Program-made: the position numbers and the translations under genes | The notes under the pieces: model-generated | Told to the model about the DNA's origin: nothing | What the model saw: the letters and a program-made list of their open reading frames with translations, nothing else | The model's database searches: none | Part shown: positions 19,240 through 26,785 of the stretch, one piece after another | Layout: each line of letters starts with the position of its first letter | Position numbering within the stretch: the first letter of the stretch is position 1 | IMG/VR virus record: IMGVR_UViG_3300033233_000129 | Location: 1 to 30,413 of that record | DNA length: 30,413 nt | From: a virus | Direction: 5' to 3' (one strand)

Positions 19240-20435
19240 ACTTCCAGAGCTTCCCGCCCAGCCTGCTGATCCTGAGTCCTCGTCTCACGCGGACGGGCAG
19301 CCCTGACGCTTCGGTCGAGGGGCTCAACACGACCACGCTGGGGGACGGAGCGGTCGTCTACTGCGCAGAGAACAAGGGGGAGTACCAGCTCGACCGCACC
19401 AGCACGGCCGTGCCCGACGGCAACACGGTCATCGCGCCGACGACGGGCCCTGGGCGGTGGCTGCTGCTGGCTGGTGGAGGTGGCGCGGGCGGCCCTCCCT
19501 GGACCGTGCTGAAGGTCGTGGACGTGGGCACGACCGTCCCGGTGCCGGACCAGAACGGCAGCGCGGACTTCCCGTACGGAACGATTCAGGCGGCGGTCGA
19601 TGCGGGGGCCACGCGGCTCATGCTCGTCGGTGGGCCCAGCGCGGAGAACGTCGTGGTGCCGGGCGGCGAGCTAGCCATCACCGTGGCGGATTTCCAAGCC
19701 TTCCCGGGCGCGATTGCCTCGGTCACCTTCTCCGCCCCGGGCAGCTTCTCGGCACAACTCGCCGGGCGCATCGGCGCGATCACGATGCCGGACAACTCCG
19801 CAGTGGATCTGCGAAACTGCGACCAAGTCGGCACACTTACGCTCGGGAACAAAGCCTTCGCTCGGCTGGAAGGTACTGCCGTAGACACCTTTCTCGGCGG
19901 CAATAACTGCACCCTCGTGACCGACCGGGACGTGGACGACGCCACGTTCGGGACCTCCGGCACGCTGATGATCACTGGTCCCTCTCCCAAGAGCAACGGA
20001 GCGGGCGGCGATCTCTGCAACCTGGGTAACGTCACGATGCCCGGTATCTGCACCGTGATCGGCGCCAACCTCCGTTTCGACATCGGCAAGACACTGAACA
20101 CTGGGGGTTACGTCGAACTGACCGCCGCTCAGGTGGACGGGGACATCACGTGCGACTCACTGGACCTGATCAGTTGTAGAAAGACTTTAGGCAACGTCAG
20201 TTGCGCGAACTTCCGGTTCCGGGAGTCCGAAATCAACGGCGGGACGATCACCTGTACGGGCGTGTTGCCGTCGCTGATCAACACGCGCTGCCAGCCGCCG
20301 ACGGTGTTCGCCAACAACCCCGCCCCGGGCACCTTCTTCCTCGACGGCTACTCGAACTACTGGATCAAGCTGTTCGGTGTCCCCGTAGCCGGCTCGCCCG
20401 CCTCGAAGGTCATCACCGAGGATCTGATCCCGTAA
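19236..20435 (+). CDS. tail fibre/spike protein 2: shared N-module plus beta-rich body
   Basis: 399 residues. The N-terminal ~80 residues nearly match those of fibre 1, and the DNA is also highly similar there (17500-17560 against 19282-19350), pointing to recent duplication or recombination. After a Gly/Ala linker comes V-L-K-V-V-D-V-G-T-T-V-P-V, then F-P-Y-G-T-I-Q-A-A-V-D-A-G-A, the same beta-helix opening pattern, followed by repeating T-L-T-L-G-N, V-T-M-P-G and I-T-C-D-S strands. The end differs fully from fibre 1. Probably an alternative receptor-binding spike. Confidence 0.7.
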   Translation: MNFQSFPPSLLILSPRLTRTGSPDASVEGLNTTTLGDGAVVYCAENKGEYQLDRTSTAVPDGNTVIAPTTGPGRWLLLAGGGGAGGPPWTVLKVVDVGTTVPVPDQNGSADFPYGTIQAAVDAGATRLMLVGGPSAENVVVPGGELAITVADFQAFPGAIASVTFSAPGSFSAQLAGRIGAITMPDNSAVDLRNCDQVGTLTLGNKAFARLEGTAVDTFLGGNNCTLVTDRDVDDATFGTSGTLMITGPSPKSNGAGGDLCNLGNVTMPGICTVIGANLRFDIGKTLNTGGYVELTAAQVDGDITCDSLDLISCRKTLGNVSCANFRFRESEINGGTITCTGVLPSLINTRCQPPTVFANNPAPGTFFLDGYSNYWIKLFGVPVAGSPASKVITEDLIP

Positions 20436-20456
20436 GGGGAGGGGGGTGCCGGCCGA

Positions 20457-21275
20457 ATGCTGCTGAAGCCTGCTCCCGCTGACTGGCGCGTGCTCGCGAT
20501 CGGGCTGTCCGGCCACGACGTGGCCGCGTGGCAGAACGTGCTCCGCCTGGAAGCCCGACCCGAGGCATGGACAGGTAACTGGCCACTCGCGGCCGACGGG
20601 TCGTTCGGGCCGATGACGCAGGCGGCCACCCGCGCGTTCCAGATGCGGCGTGGCCTGACGACGACGGGGATCGTGGATCCCTCCACGCGGGCGTTCGTCG
20701 ATCCCACGCTGTTCGCCACGGCCGTGCCGCTGCTACCGGGCGGCGACCTGCCGATCACGTTCGTGCAGGCCAAGGAGTGGCGGTGGGCGGACCGGAAGAC
20801 GGTGGACTGGATCGTCATCCACTCCGCCGAGGTCTGGGAGAAACCGAGCAGCGCCGAAGCGGTGGCGGCGTACTTTCGGAATCCGCACCCGCCCGCGAGC
20901 GCGCACTTCACGGTGGACTGCGATAGCATCGTCCAGTCGGTGAAGACCGAGCACATGGCGGCGCACGCGGGGCCGGCCAACCGCCGCAGCATCGGCATCG
21001 AGCAGGCGGGCTACGCCAAGCAGACGCGAGAGGAGTGGCTGGACGACTACGGCCAGCGGATGCTGCGCCTCGTGGCCCGCCTGGTGGCCAGGGAGGCGAA
21101 GACCTGGAGCATCCCGCTCGTGAAGCTCACCCCGACGGAGATGATCGCGGGGGCACGCGGGCTCTGTGGGCACGTGGACGTGAACGCGGCGTTCCCAGGG
21201 TCGAGCAAGCACTACGATCCAGGGCCGCACTACCCGTGGGATGTCCTTCTCCAGTGGGCCAAGGAGGCGGCGTGA
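20457..21275 (+). CDS. N-acetylmuramoyl-L-alanine amidase with peptidoglycan-binding domain
   Basis: 272 residues in two domains. Residues about 14-82 are a PG_binding_1 domain (G-H-D-V-A-A-W-Q-N-V-L-R; D-G-S-F-G-P-M-T-Q-A-A-T-R-A-F-Q; G-I-V-D-P-S-T). Residues about 115-262 are an Amidase_2 domain with zinc ligands H122 (I-H-S-A-E), H239 (C-G-H-V-D) and D254 (K-H-Y-D-P-G), plus E182 in G-I-E-Q, which suits the catalytic acidic residue. It cuts the bond between MurNAc and L-alanine in the cell wall. No signal peptide is seen, so release would need a holin or the virion. It sits among fibre genes and may be the endolysin or a virion-borne entry enzyme. Confidence 0.9.
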   Translation: MLLKPAPADWRVLAIGLSGHDVAAWQNVLRLEARPEAWTGNWPLAADGSFGPMTQAATRAFQMRRGLTTTGIVDPSTRAFVDPTLFATAVPLLPGGDLPITFVQAKEWRWADRKTVDWIVIHSAEVWEKPSSAEAVAAYFRNPHPPASAHFTVDCDSIVQSVKTEHMAAHAGPANRRSIGIEQAGYAKQTREEWLDDYGQRMLRLVARLVAREAKTWSIPLVKLTPTEMIAGARGLCGHVDVNAAFPGSSKHYDPGPHYPWDVLLQWAKEAA

Positions 21276-21781
21276 AACCGTACGCCCCGAACCGCAAGCG
21301 GACTCCGAAGGAGGAGCGGGAGTTTCAAGCCCAGCAGCAGAAGCTGTACCGTCCGGGATGGACGATGCCGAGCAAGCACTACACGCCGATCGGCGAGATC
21401 GTGAGCCGCGTGCACACGGCGACCGGGGATGTCGAAGGAGAGGTCCGAGCCGGCGGATTCGGTGGCGCCTCGGCCTCATTCGTCGCCCCGGGGGGGCGTG
21501 ACATCGAAGGTCATGCGCGCCGAGCGCTGGCAGCGGCGCAGCACAGGCCGAACGGTTCCGGCTACTACGTCTGGCCGCTCGCTCGCGGGTCCGACCAGCC
21601 GCTCGCGTCCGAAGGACCGTGGGGCCCCTACGCGCACCTGGACGAAGCCAAGACCTTCGCCCGCATCGGCGCCACCGAAGGCGCGCACGACCGCGCGGTG
21701 AGCCTGGGGCTTGACCCGAATGCGCCCAGCTTCCAGATCGTGCGGCGGTACGAAGCCGGCACGGGCGAACGCTTGCTGTAA
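21272..21781 (+). CDS. hypothetical protein, 169 aa, with a C-terminal phage domain
   Basis: GTG start sharing four bases with the amidase stop. It begins M-K-P-Y-A-P-N-R-K-R-T-P-K, close in style to the start of the minus-strand protein at 25-26 kb (M-R-Y-V-S-P-H-T-P-N-A-R-R). The C-terminal half (Y-Y-V-W-P-L-A-R-G; A-K-T-F-A-R-I-G-A; D-R-A-V-S-L-G-L-D-P; F-Q-I-V-R-R-Y-E-A-G-T-G-E-R) fits a small domain I recognise from other phage proteins, with no known role. It could be a virion-associated protein. No catalytic site is seen. Confidence 0.5.
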   Translation: MKPYAPNRKRTPKEEREFQAQQQKLYRPGWTMPSKHYTPIGEIVSRVHTATGDVEGEVRAGGFGGASASFVAPGGRDIEGHARRALAAAQHRPNGSGYYVWPLARGSDQPLASEGPWGPYAHLDEAKTFARIGATEGAHDRAVSLGLDPNAPSFQIVRRYEAGTGERLL

Positions 21782-21798
21782 CGAACCGAAGGTAGACC

Positions 21799-23379
21799 AT
21801 GAACTTTCAAGGATTCCCCCCCAGCCTGCTGATCCTGTCGCCCCGGTTGACGCGCACTGGTGACCCTGCCGCGAGCGTCCAGGGCATCAATACCACGACG
21901 CTGGCCGACGGCGCGCTCGTCTACTGCGAGGAGAACAAGGCGGAGTACCAGCTTGACCGCACGAGCGCGGCTGTCCCAGACGGTAACGTCGTCATCGCCC
22001 CCGTGGCGGGGCCGGGGCGATGGTTGAAGGTGCTGCCGGCGGGCGGCGGCGGCGCCTGCACGTCGAACAACCTCACGATCACCGGGCTCTACGCTTGCGC
22101 GGAGAATGACTCGAACACGGCCAGTGGCCAGGCGAGCTTTGCTATCGGCACGAGAACACTTGCGAGCGGCGATCACTCGCACTCCGAGGGGTTCGAGACG
22201 CAGGCAACGGGATATGCCGCCCACGCCGAGGGAGCCGGGTCCATCGCAAGCGGCGACGGCTCGCACGCTGAAGGCGTCGGCATAGCCAGCGGCGAATTGT
22301 CACACGCCGAAGGGAACGGGACGGCTAGCGGCGATAACTCGCACGCTGAAGGGGGTGGGGCGGCCAGCGGCAGTAGTTCTCACGCCGAGGGAATAGAGAC
22401 TCAGGCCACAGGCGATACGTCTCACGCCGAAGGTAATGATACTCAGGCCACGGGCGCGGCTTCGCACGCCGAGGGGCGTTCCGCTGACGGCTACCCGCAG
22501 GTCGCCAACGGCGCGGCGTCACACGTCGAAGGAACGGGAAACCGGGTGGATGGAGAGTCGGCGCACGCCGAAGGCGAACGCCACACCGTAGGGAACTCCC
22601 CGCAGCCCGCCACACTGGCCGCTGGCGGCACGACCATCACGATGGTTGGCGACCAGACGTTCCTGTTTCCGTTCGGTGCCGCAGGCGGCTCGGTGATCCT
22701 GGAGCCAACCGCGCCCGTCGCCGGTCCTCCGGTCACCGCGACCGTCATCGACTGCCCGGTCTGGAGCAGCGGTCCGAACGAAACGACCTTCACCCTCTCC
22801 GCGCCCATTGACGGAACAACGACCGGCGTGAACGTCTCTCTCCCCAACTGGGGCCGGGCGGCGCACGCCGAAGGGCTCGGGCACCTCGTCCTTGGCGCTG
22901 CGAGCAGCGCGAAGGGGATCGCCGCTACCGGGCTGTTCGGCAACACGATGTATCACGGCGGCGACGGTAGGGGTCAGTTCGGTCGATACGTCGCCTCGGG
23001 TGACCTGACCGGAGGCACAAGCGCGTTCGCCACCGCTCTCACGGTCTGGGCGGGCAGTCAGTCCCCTGCCGGCGCTAGCGGCATTGGCGCGCTGTACTTT
23101 CTCCGCACGACCTTCGTCGTGAACGATGAGACAGGCGGGGCCTGGTTCGCCGAGGAGCGCAGGACGCTGGTTCATGTGGACTCGGCGCGTGTGGTGACAG
23201 TCCTCACGGACGTAATTGCCTATACGGCGGATCCTATGGCTACCGGAATCACGACCGCCGTGGTTTCTGGAGGCACAGGAACGCTCGCACCAACGATCAC
23301 CTGGCCGGCGCCAACCGCGAACAACGAAACGTACGCAATCACGGTGGAGTGGACCCAGGTAAGCTCCGTTGCCGGCTAG
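21799..23379 (+). CDS. tail fibre/adhesin protein 3: shared N-module plus YadA-like repeats
   Basis: 526 residues from ATG, preceded by CGAAGGTAGACC. The first ~80 residues are a diverged copy of the module in fibres 1 and 2. Residues about 106-262 then hold at least ten repeats of the type A-x-G-x-x-S-H-A-E-G, the head repeat of trimeric autotransporter adhesins such as YadA, which folds as a left-handed beta-roll. The C-terminal part is beta-rich (G-G-T-T-I-T-M-V-G-D-Q-T-F; T-A-L-T-V-W-A-G-S-Q) and carries one more S/A-H-A-E-G near 355. It should form a trimeric receptor-binding fibre with a different surface from its relatives. Confidence 0.75.
   Translation: MNFQGFPPSLLILSPRLTRTGDPAASVQGINTTTLADGALVYCEENKAEYQLDRTSAAVPDGNVVIAPVAGPGRWLKVLPAGGGGACTSNNLTITGLYACAENDSNTASGQASFAIGTRTLASGDHSHSEGFETQATGYAAHAEGAGSIASGDGSHAEGVGIASGELSHAEGNGTASGDNSHAEGGGAASGSSSHAEGIETQATGDTSHAEGNDTQATGAASHAEGRSADGYPQVANGAASHVEGTGNRVDGESAHAEGERHTVGNSPQPATLAAGGTTITMVGDQTFLFPFGAAGGSVILEPTAPVAGPPVTATVIDCPVWSSGPNETTFTLSAPIDGTTTGVNVSLPNWGRAAHAEGLGHLVLGAASSAKGIAATGLFGNTMYHGGDGRGQFGRYVASGDLTGGTSAFATALTVWAGSQSPAGASGIGALYFLRTTFVVNDETGGAWFAEERRTLVHVDSARVVTVLTDVIAYTADPMATGITTAVVSGGTGTLAPTITWPAPTANNETYAITVEWTQVSSVAG
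22114..22587. repeat. coding repeat region: SHAEG adhesin repeats
   Basis: Degenerate repeats of about 30-45 bases around a core such as TCGCACGCCGAGGG or CTCACGCCGAAGG. The DNA copies differ at many third positions, so the protein pattern is kept by selection rather than by recent duplication. Confidence 0.65.
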
Positions 23380-23386
23380 CACTGTG

Positions 23387-23707
23387 ATGCTGATCGCCCA
23401 CAATGCCGCCGAGCAGCACGCCGCCGTGGTGGACCGCGACACCGCGATGCACGCGGGCGTCGGCGTGGCGGCTGGCGTGCTGGGGATCAGCGTGACCGCC
23501 GCGGTGCTCGCGTCGCTCGGCGTGGAGTTTGCGTACCTCGCGGCGAAGCGCGGGGCACGCCACGCTGCGTTCGACAAAGTGGAGCCGGCAAGCTCGATTG
23601 CCAACCACGCCGCCGACGTGGTCGCGACGGTCGGCGGCGTCTACCTGGGCCGCTGGATCGTGCGGCGGTACGGGGCTGGCAGCAGTGCTGTTGCGCCGGG
23701 AGCCTGA
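23387..23707 (+). CDS. membrane protein, 106 aa
   Basis: Start at ATG 23387 (GTG 23384 also possible). Residues about 24-52 are hydrophobic (G-V-G-V-A-A-G-V-L-G-I-S-V-T-A-A-V-L-A-S-L), and a second weaker segment lies near 78-92 (A-A-D-V-V-A-T-V-G-G-V-Y-L-G). Basic residues (A-A-K-R-G-A-R-H; I-V-R-R-Y) lie between and after. Similar in type to the membrane proteins at 10803 and 17087. No family recognised. Confidence 0.45.
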   Translation: MLIAHNAAEQHAAVVDRDTAMHAGVGVAAGVLGISVTAAVLASLGVEFAYLAAKRGARHAAFDKVEPASSIANHAADVVATVGGVYLGRWIVRRYGAGSSAVAPGA

Positions 23708-23719
23708 CTGTGCGACTGT
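23691..23719 (+). promoter_or_regulatory. candidate leaderless promoter of the glycosyltransferase pair
   Basis: TTGCGC (23691-23696) and GACTGT (23714-23719) with 17 bases between; ATG follows after 7 nt. Both boxes are imperfect, but spacing and placement match the stronger examples. Confidence 0.4.
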
Positions 23720-23726
23720 TGCGGCC

Positions 23727-24371
23727 ATGACGACGCCGAGCCTGGGTGTGTTCGTCCAGAGCCACGCGGGCCGGGAGCCGGTGCTGAATGGGCTCCGTGC
23801 CTCCCTGGAAGCGTCCGACGTGGGGACGGACTACCGGGTGCTGCTGCATCCGCCGCAGCAGACCGTCGTGGAGCACTTCCTCGGCGTGCTCCGGGCCATG
23901 CGCGACTCTGATGCGGACCTCGTGCTGCGTCTGGAGGACGACGCGCTCGTGAACCGGCACCTGCGGCACAACCTCACGACCTGGCCGGCGGTGCATCGGC
24001 CGGACTTCGGAGCCGGCTGGGCCATGAGCCCGCCGCTGAGTGTACTCGACTGGATCTACCGCAAGCGGGTGCACAATCCGGCGCGCAAGCGGCTGATCCC
24101 GATCTGCGTCGCCGTCATGTTCTGGCGGCGCGACATGGACTGGGTGATCGATGGCTGCCAGCGGTGGTTCGCTCGGCATGGCGGCGACGCGATGGACTTC
24201 GCCATGAGCGCCGCGGCGCACGACGCGGGCCGAAAGAACTATCTGCACGATCCCTGCCTTGCGGACCATCGCATCCTGGGGGTGGCCAGCACGCTGCGGC
24301 ACAACCACAAGAGCAGCGACACGGCGGCGGGCGCGTACCGCGAGACGTGGAAGCGGGCGGTGACACCGTGA
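23727..24371 (+). CDS. glycosyltransferase-like protein (GT-A type), 214 aa
   Basis: Start taken at ATG 23727, 7 nt after a candidate -10. The N-terminus L-G-V-F-V-Q-S-H-A-G-R and the segment A-D-L-V-L-R-L-E70-D71-D72-A-L-V match the nucleotide-sugar and metal-binding D-x-D-type site of GT-A enzymes. I-C-V-A-V-M-F-W-R-R-D-M-D-W-V-I and D-F-A-M-S ... H-D-P-C-L fit the acceptor half. It may transfer a sugar onto host surface glycan, phage DNA or fibre proteins; the acceptor is unknown. It is coupled to a second glycosyltransferase. Confidence 0.6.
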   Translation: MTTPSLGVFVQSHAGREPVLNGLRASLEASDVGTDYRVLLHPPQQTVVEHFLGVLRAMRDSDADLVLRLEDDALVNRHLRHNLTTWPAVHRPDFGAGWAMSPPLSVLDWIYRKRVHNPARKRLIPICVAVMFWRRDMDWVIDGCQRWFARHGGDAMDFAMSAAAHDAGRKNYLHDPCLADHRILGVASTLRHNHKSSDTAAGAYRETWKRAVTP

Positions 24372-25054
24372 AGCTCGGCATCCCGACCATCGTGCGGTAC
24401 GACCTGCTGGGGCGGCTTCTGGACTCGGCGGAGCGCGGGACGGTGAAGCCGGACGGCTACCTCATCGTGGACAACGGTGGGGGCCTGGCCGCCGCTGGAG
24501 TGCGTGTGCCGGAGAACACCCGGATCATCGTACCGGGCAAGAATCTCGGCGTGGCCGCGGCCTGGAACCTGATCCTCGACGCGGCTGGAGCCGAGCCCAT
24601 CGTGATCAGCAACGACGACATCACGCTCGGCCCCGATGCGTTCGCGACGCTGAGCGCCGCCGCGGCAGCGTACCCCCTGGTCACGGCGGGAGGCTGGGCG
24701 CTGTTCGCGCAGGCGCCAGAGTGTACCCGTACGGTCGGCTACTACGACGAGAGCTTCTTCCCTGGCTACTACGAGGACACGGACTACGCCTACCGGATGC
24801 GGCTGTGCGGCTTTCCGCGCCACGACGTATCGGTAGCGGTGACGCACGTGGGCTCGGCCACGATCAAGGCGGCGCCGCAACTGAACGTGGGCCGCTCGGG
24901 CGCCTACTACCACGCGAAGTGGGGCGGTGCGCCAGGGCACGAGCGCTGGCGTGAGCCGTTCGGAGGCACTCCGCCGGAAGGCTGGTCGCTCCGGGCGCCG
25001 ACGTGGAAGCTGCCACCGCGGCGCACCATCATCGACTACATTTACGGTCGCTGA
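24368..25054 (+). CDS. family 2 glycosyltransferase, 228 aa
   Basis: GTG start overlapping the upstream stop. GT2 features are clear: L-I-V-D-N-G-G near the start, N-L-G-V-A-A-A-W-N-L-I-L, the metal site I-S-N82-D83-D84-I, and Y-D-E-S-F-F-P-G-Y-Y-E-D-T-D-Y-A-Y-R-M-R with the catalytic E-D. GT2 enzymes use nucleotide sugars to extend glycans. The protein is short and lacks membrane helices, so it is probably cytoplasmic. Together with the upstream gene and the methyltransferase at 26.2 kb it suggests a sugar-modification set within the fibre region. Confidence 0.85.
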   Translation: MKLGIPTIVRYDLLGRLLDSAERGTVKPDGYLIVDNGGGLAAAGVRVPENTRIIVPGKNLGVAAAWNLILDAAGAEPIVISNDDITLGPDAFATLSAAAAAYPLVTAGGWALFAQAPECTRTVGYYDESFFPGYYEDTDYAYRMRLCGFPRHDVSVAVTHVGSATIKAAPQLNVGRSGAYYHAKWGGAPGHERWREPFGGTPPEGWSLRAPTWKLPPRRTIIDYIYGR

Positions 25055-25064
25055 AGACGGCGAC

Positions 25065-26123
25065 TCACTGCCCGATCTTCGTGTCCACGTCGTCGTACTC
25101 GCCGTGCTCGGCGGCAGAGCGGAAGCTCTCCTCTAGCTGGCGCGCGGCCTCGCGGCGCGTCGGGACGTTGAACATCTGGTTCCAGGGGAGCGACGAGTGA
25201 TTCTCCTGCACGTAGCGGCGTGCGCCGGCCTCCGCGAGGTACTCGAACAGCTTGACGGCGAGCGCGGGGTCGTAGGAGCCCTTGCGCCACTTGCGGAGCG
25301 CGTTCAGGAGCACGCTGCGCCCCTGGCCGCGGGGGCCGCCGAGCGACAGGTCGGCGGTGTTGTCGATGAACAGGACCAGCTCGGTGGCCGCGTGGCGGTC
25401 CACTTCGCCCTTCGGTCCGGCGTTGGGGGTCAGAGGCGGGCTGTGCGGCCCCAGCGGCACTGCCCGCATTTCCTTGCCCTTCGCGTCCGTCCCGTACAGG
25501 AACCGCCCGTCGGGCGTCTCGGCCCAGCGGGGCTGCCCGAACAGCGCCCCCGCGATCACCGCCTGCGCGACGTGCCGGTTCGTCTCCGCGCTGAACACGT
25601 CGGACACCCACAGCCCGTCCGGGGTGAGCTGCTTCAGCACGTACTGGATCGGGCCGCCGTGCGCGTTGGGGGTGTGCTGCGGATGCGCGGCCTCGTGCCC
25701 CCTCGCATACCCCCGCTCCCACTCCTGGGCGCAGTAGTGGCACGTGCTCTCCGTCACGGACGGGACGACCGTGCCAGCGTGCGCCTCCTCGCCGCAGAGC
25801 GTGTGGCCGGGCCGTCCGGGCAGGTGCATGGTGCGCCCGTGACTGCTGGCGTTCGGCGTCTGCCCCGGGCCGATGATGTCCGCAAGGCTGACCAGGGAGA
25901 GCCAGCCAGGGCCGAAGTTGTTACGCACCTGTTGCAGCTCGGGCGAGTGGCGGCCACCGACCCGCGCGCGCTCAGACCTCCAGTCGTTCAACAGGTCGTC
26001 CTTCCACGCCGGGCCGTGCTCCCGGGCGTAGGTGAGCAGGGCCTCCCGCTGCGCGGCGGTGAGGACGGGATAGGACGGCTTCTGCCTACGAGCGTTCGGG
26101 GTGTGCGGGCTGACGTAGCGCAT
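25065..26123 (-). CDS. four-domain phage protein with TPNA linkers (possible polyprotein)
   Basis: The only minus-strand gene, 352 residues. T-P-N-A occurs at residues 8-11, 89-92, 151-154 and 232-235 and divides it into blocks. Block 1 (about 20-80) has Y-A-R-E-H-G-P-A-W-K-D-D-L and V-R-N-N-F-G-P-G-W-L, a pattern known from small phage proteins. Block 2 (about 96-140) has C110 and C128-H-Y-C131, a partial zinc site. Block 3 (about 157-230) contains the strands L-W-V-S-D-V-F and R-F-L-Y-G-T-D. Block 4 (about 245-340) has E-L-V-L-F-I-D-N, Y-D-P-A-L-A-V-K-L-F-E-Y and A-G-A-R-R-Y, another common small phage protein. The repeated T-P-N-A at block borders suggests linkers or cleavage sites. It has its own promoter and ends 10 bases from the convergent glycosyltransferase gene. 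Confidence 0.6.
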   Translation of the reverse strand: MRYVSPHTPNARRQKPSYPVLTAAQREALLTYAREHGPAWKDDLLNDWRSERARVGGRHSPELQQVRNNFGPGWLSLVSLADIIGPGQTPNASSHGRTMHLPGRPGHTLCGEEAHAGTVVPSVTESTCHYCAQEWERGYARGHEAAHPQHTPNAHGGPIQYVLKQLTPDGLWVSDVFSAETNRHVAQAVIAGALFGQPRWAETPDGRFLYGTDAKGKEMRAVPLGPHSPPLTPNAGPKGEVDRHAATELVLFIDNTADLSLGGPRGQGRSVLLNALRKWRKGSYDPALAVKLFEYLAEAGARRYVQENHSSLPWNQMFNVPTRREAARQLEESFRSAAEHGEYDDVDTKIGQ

Positions 26124-26130
26124 GGTCGGA

Positions 26131-26159
26131 ACGCTACCAGCCGGCTCGGGGTTGGTCTA
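26131..26159 (-). promoter_or_regulatory. leaderless promoter of the minus-strand gene
   Basis: Read on the minus strand: TAGACC (26159-26154), 17-base spacer, TAGCGT (26136-26131), then ATG after 7 nt. The spacer carries the perfect palindrome AGCCGGCT (26139-26146). Confidence 0.55.
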
Positions 26160-26163
26160 CATT
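26158..26163 (+). promoter_or_regulatory. candidate -10 box of the methyltransferase gene
   Basis: TACATT lies 16 nt before the ATG and shares two bases with the -35 of the divergent minus-strand promoter, so the two genes could be mutually exclusive in expression. The -35 side is weak (TACCAG). Confidence 0.4.
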
Positions 26164-26179
26164 TCGGTCGGCGAAGCCC

Positions 26180-26736
26180 ATGGCCCATCAATCCCAACAG
26201 GATTTCTGCGAGCGCGTGAAGGCCCGGTTCCCCGCGTACTTCACGGGCACGACCGTGCTCGACTGCGGCAGCCTGGACATCAATGGCTCGAACCGGCCGC
26301 TGTTCGCGGGCGGGAGGTACACCGGCGTAGACATCGCGCCCGGTCGCAACGTCGATCTGGTGAGCGCGATCCACGACCTGAAGCTGGCCGACGGGGCGTT
26401 CGACGTGATCGTCTCGACCGAGTGCTTCGAGCACGATCGGCACTACGCGGACAGCCTGCGCAACATCGTGCGGATGCTGCGGGCTCGGGGGGGCTCCTGT
26501 TCTTCTCGTGCGCGACGACGGGGCGGCCCGAACACGGCACGCGGCGCGCGCACCCGGGCAGCTCCCCGCTGACGGCGCGCCTGCCGGGCTGGGGGGACTA
26601 CTACCGGAACCTGACCGAGCAGGACGTGCGCGAGGCCATCGACCTCACGGCCTTCGACAGCTACGAGTTCACGGCGAACGACGTGGACAAGGATCTGTAC
26701 TTCTGGGGGCTGAAACGGGGCTCTCCGGCGCCGTGA
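26180..26736 (+). CDS. class I SAM-dependent methyltransferase, frameshifted at a G7 tract
   Basis: From ATG 26180 the frame gives T-V-L-D-C-G-S-L (motif I, residues 25-32), Y-T-G-V-D51-I-A-P (acidic SAM-binding residue), and F-D-V-I-V-S-T-E-C-F-E-H (motif IV), typical of methyltransf_11. At the run of seven G (26487-26493) the frame is lost and this frame ends at 26572. The expected continuation, G-L-L-F-F-S-C-A-T-T-G-R-P-E-H-G, then P-G-W-G-D-Y-Y-R-N-L-T, is intact in another frame and ends at 26736. One extra G would restore a single protein of about 185 residues. The split may be phase variation, a real mutation, or a sequencing error. The substrate is unknown. Confidence 0.7.
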
Positions 26737-26741
26737 AGCCG

Positions 26742-26776
26742 GAAAGTGGCGGCGCCCCGGCAGGCCACGGTAGGCT
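26742..26776 (+). promoter_or_regulatory. leaderless promoter of the collagen-like fibre gene
   Basis: GAAAGTGGC (26742-26750) matches the upstream element of the promoter at 5.8 kb, and a GCGCCCCGG follows in the spacer. TAGGCT is at 26771-26776, and the GTG start follows after 9 nt. Confidence 0.55.
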
Positions 26777-26785
26777 CCCGTCTCG

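Noticed and set aside
22114-22587. Repeats resembling a CRISPR array
   Set aside because: They are in frame, irregularly spaced and explained by S-H-A-E-G protein repeats.
17438-23379. A diversity-generating retroelement acting on the fibre genes
   Set aside because: No reverse transcriptase or template repeat is seen in the window, and the shared region is at the N-terminus rather than the variable C-terminus.
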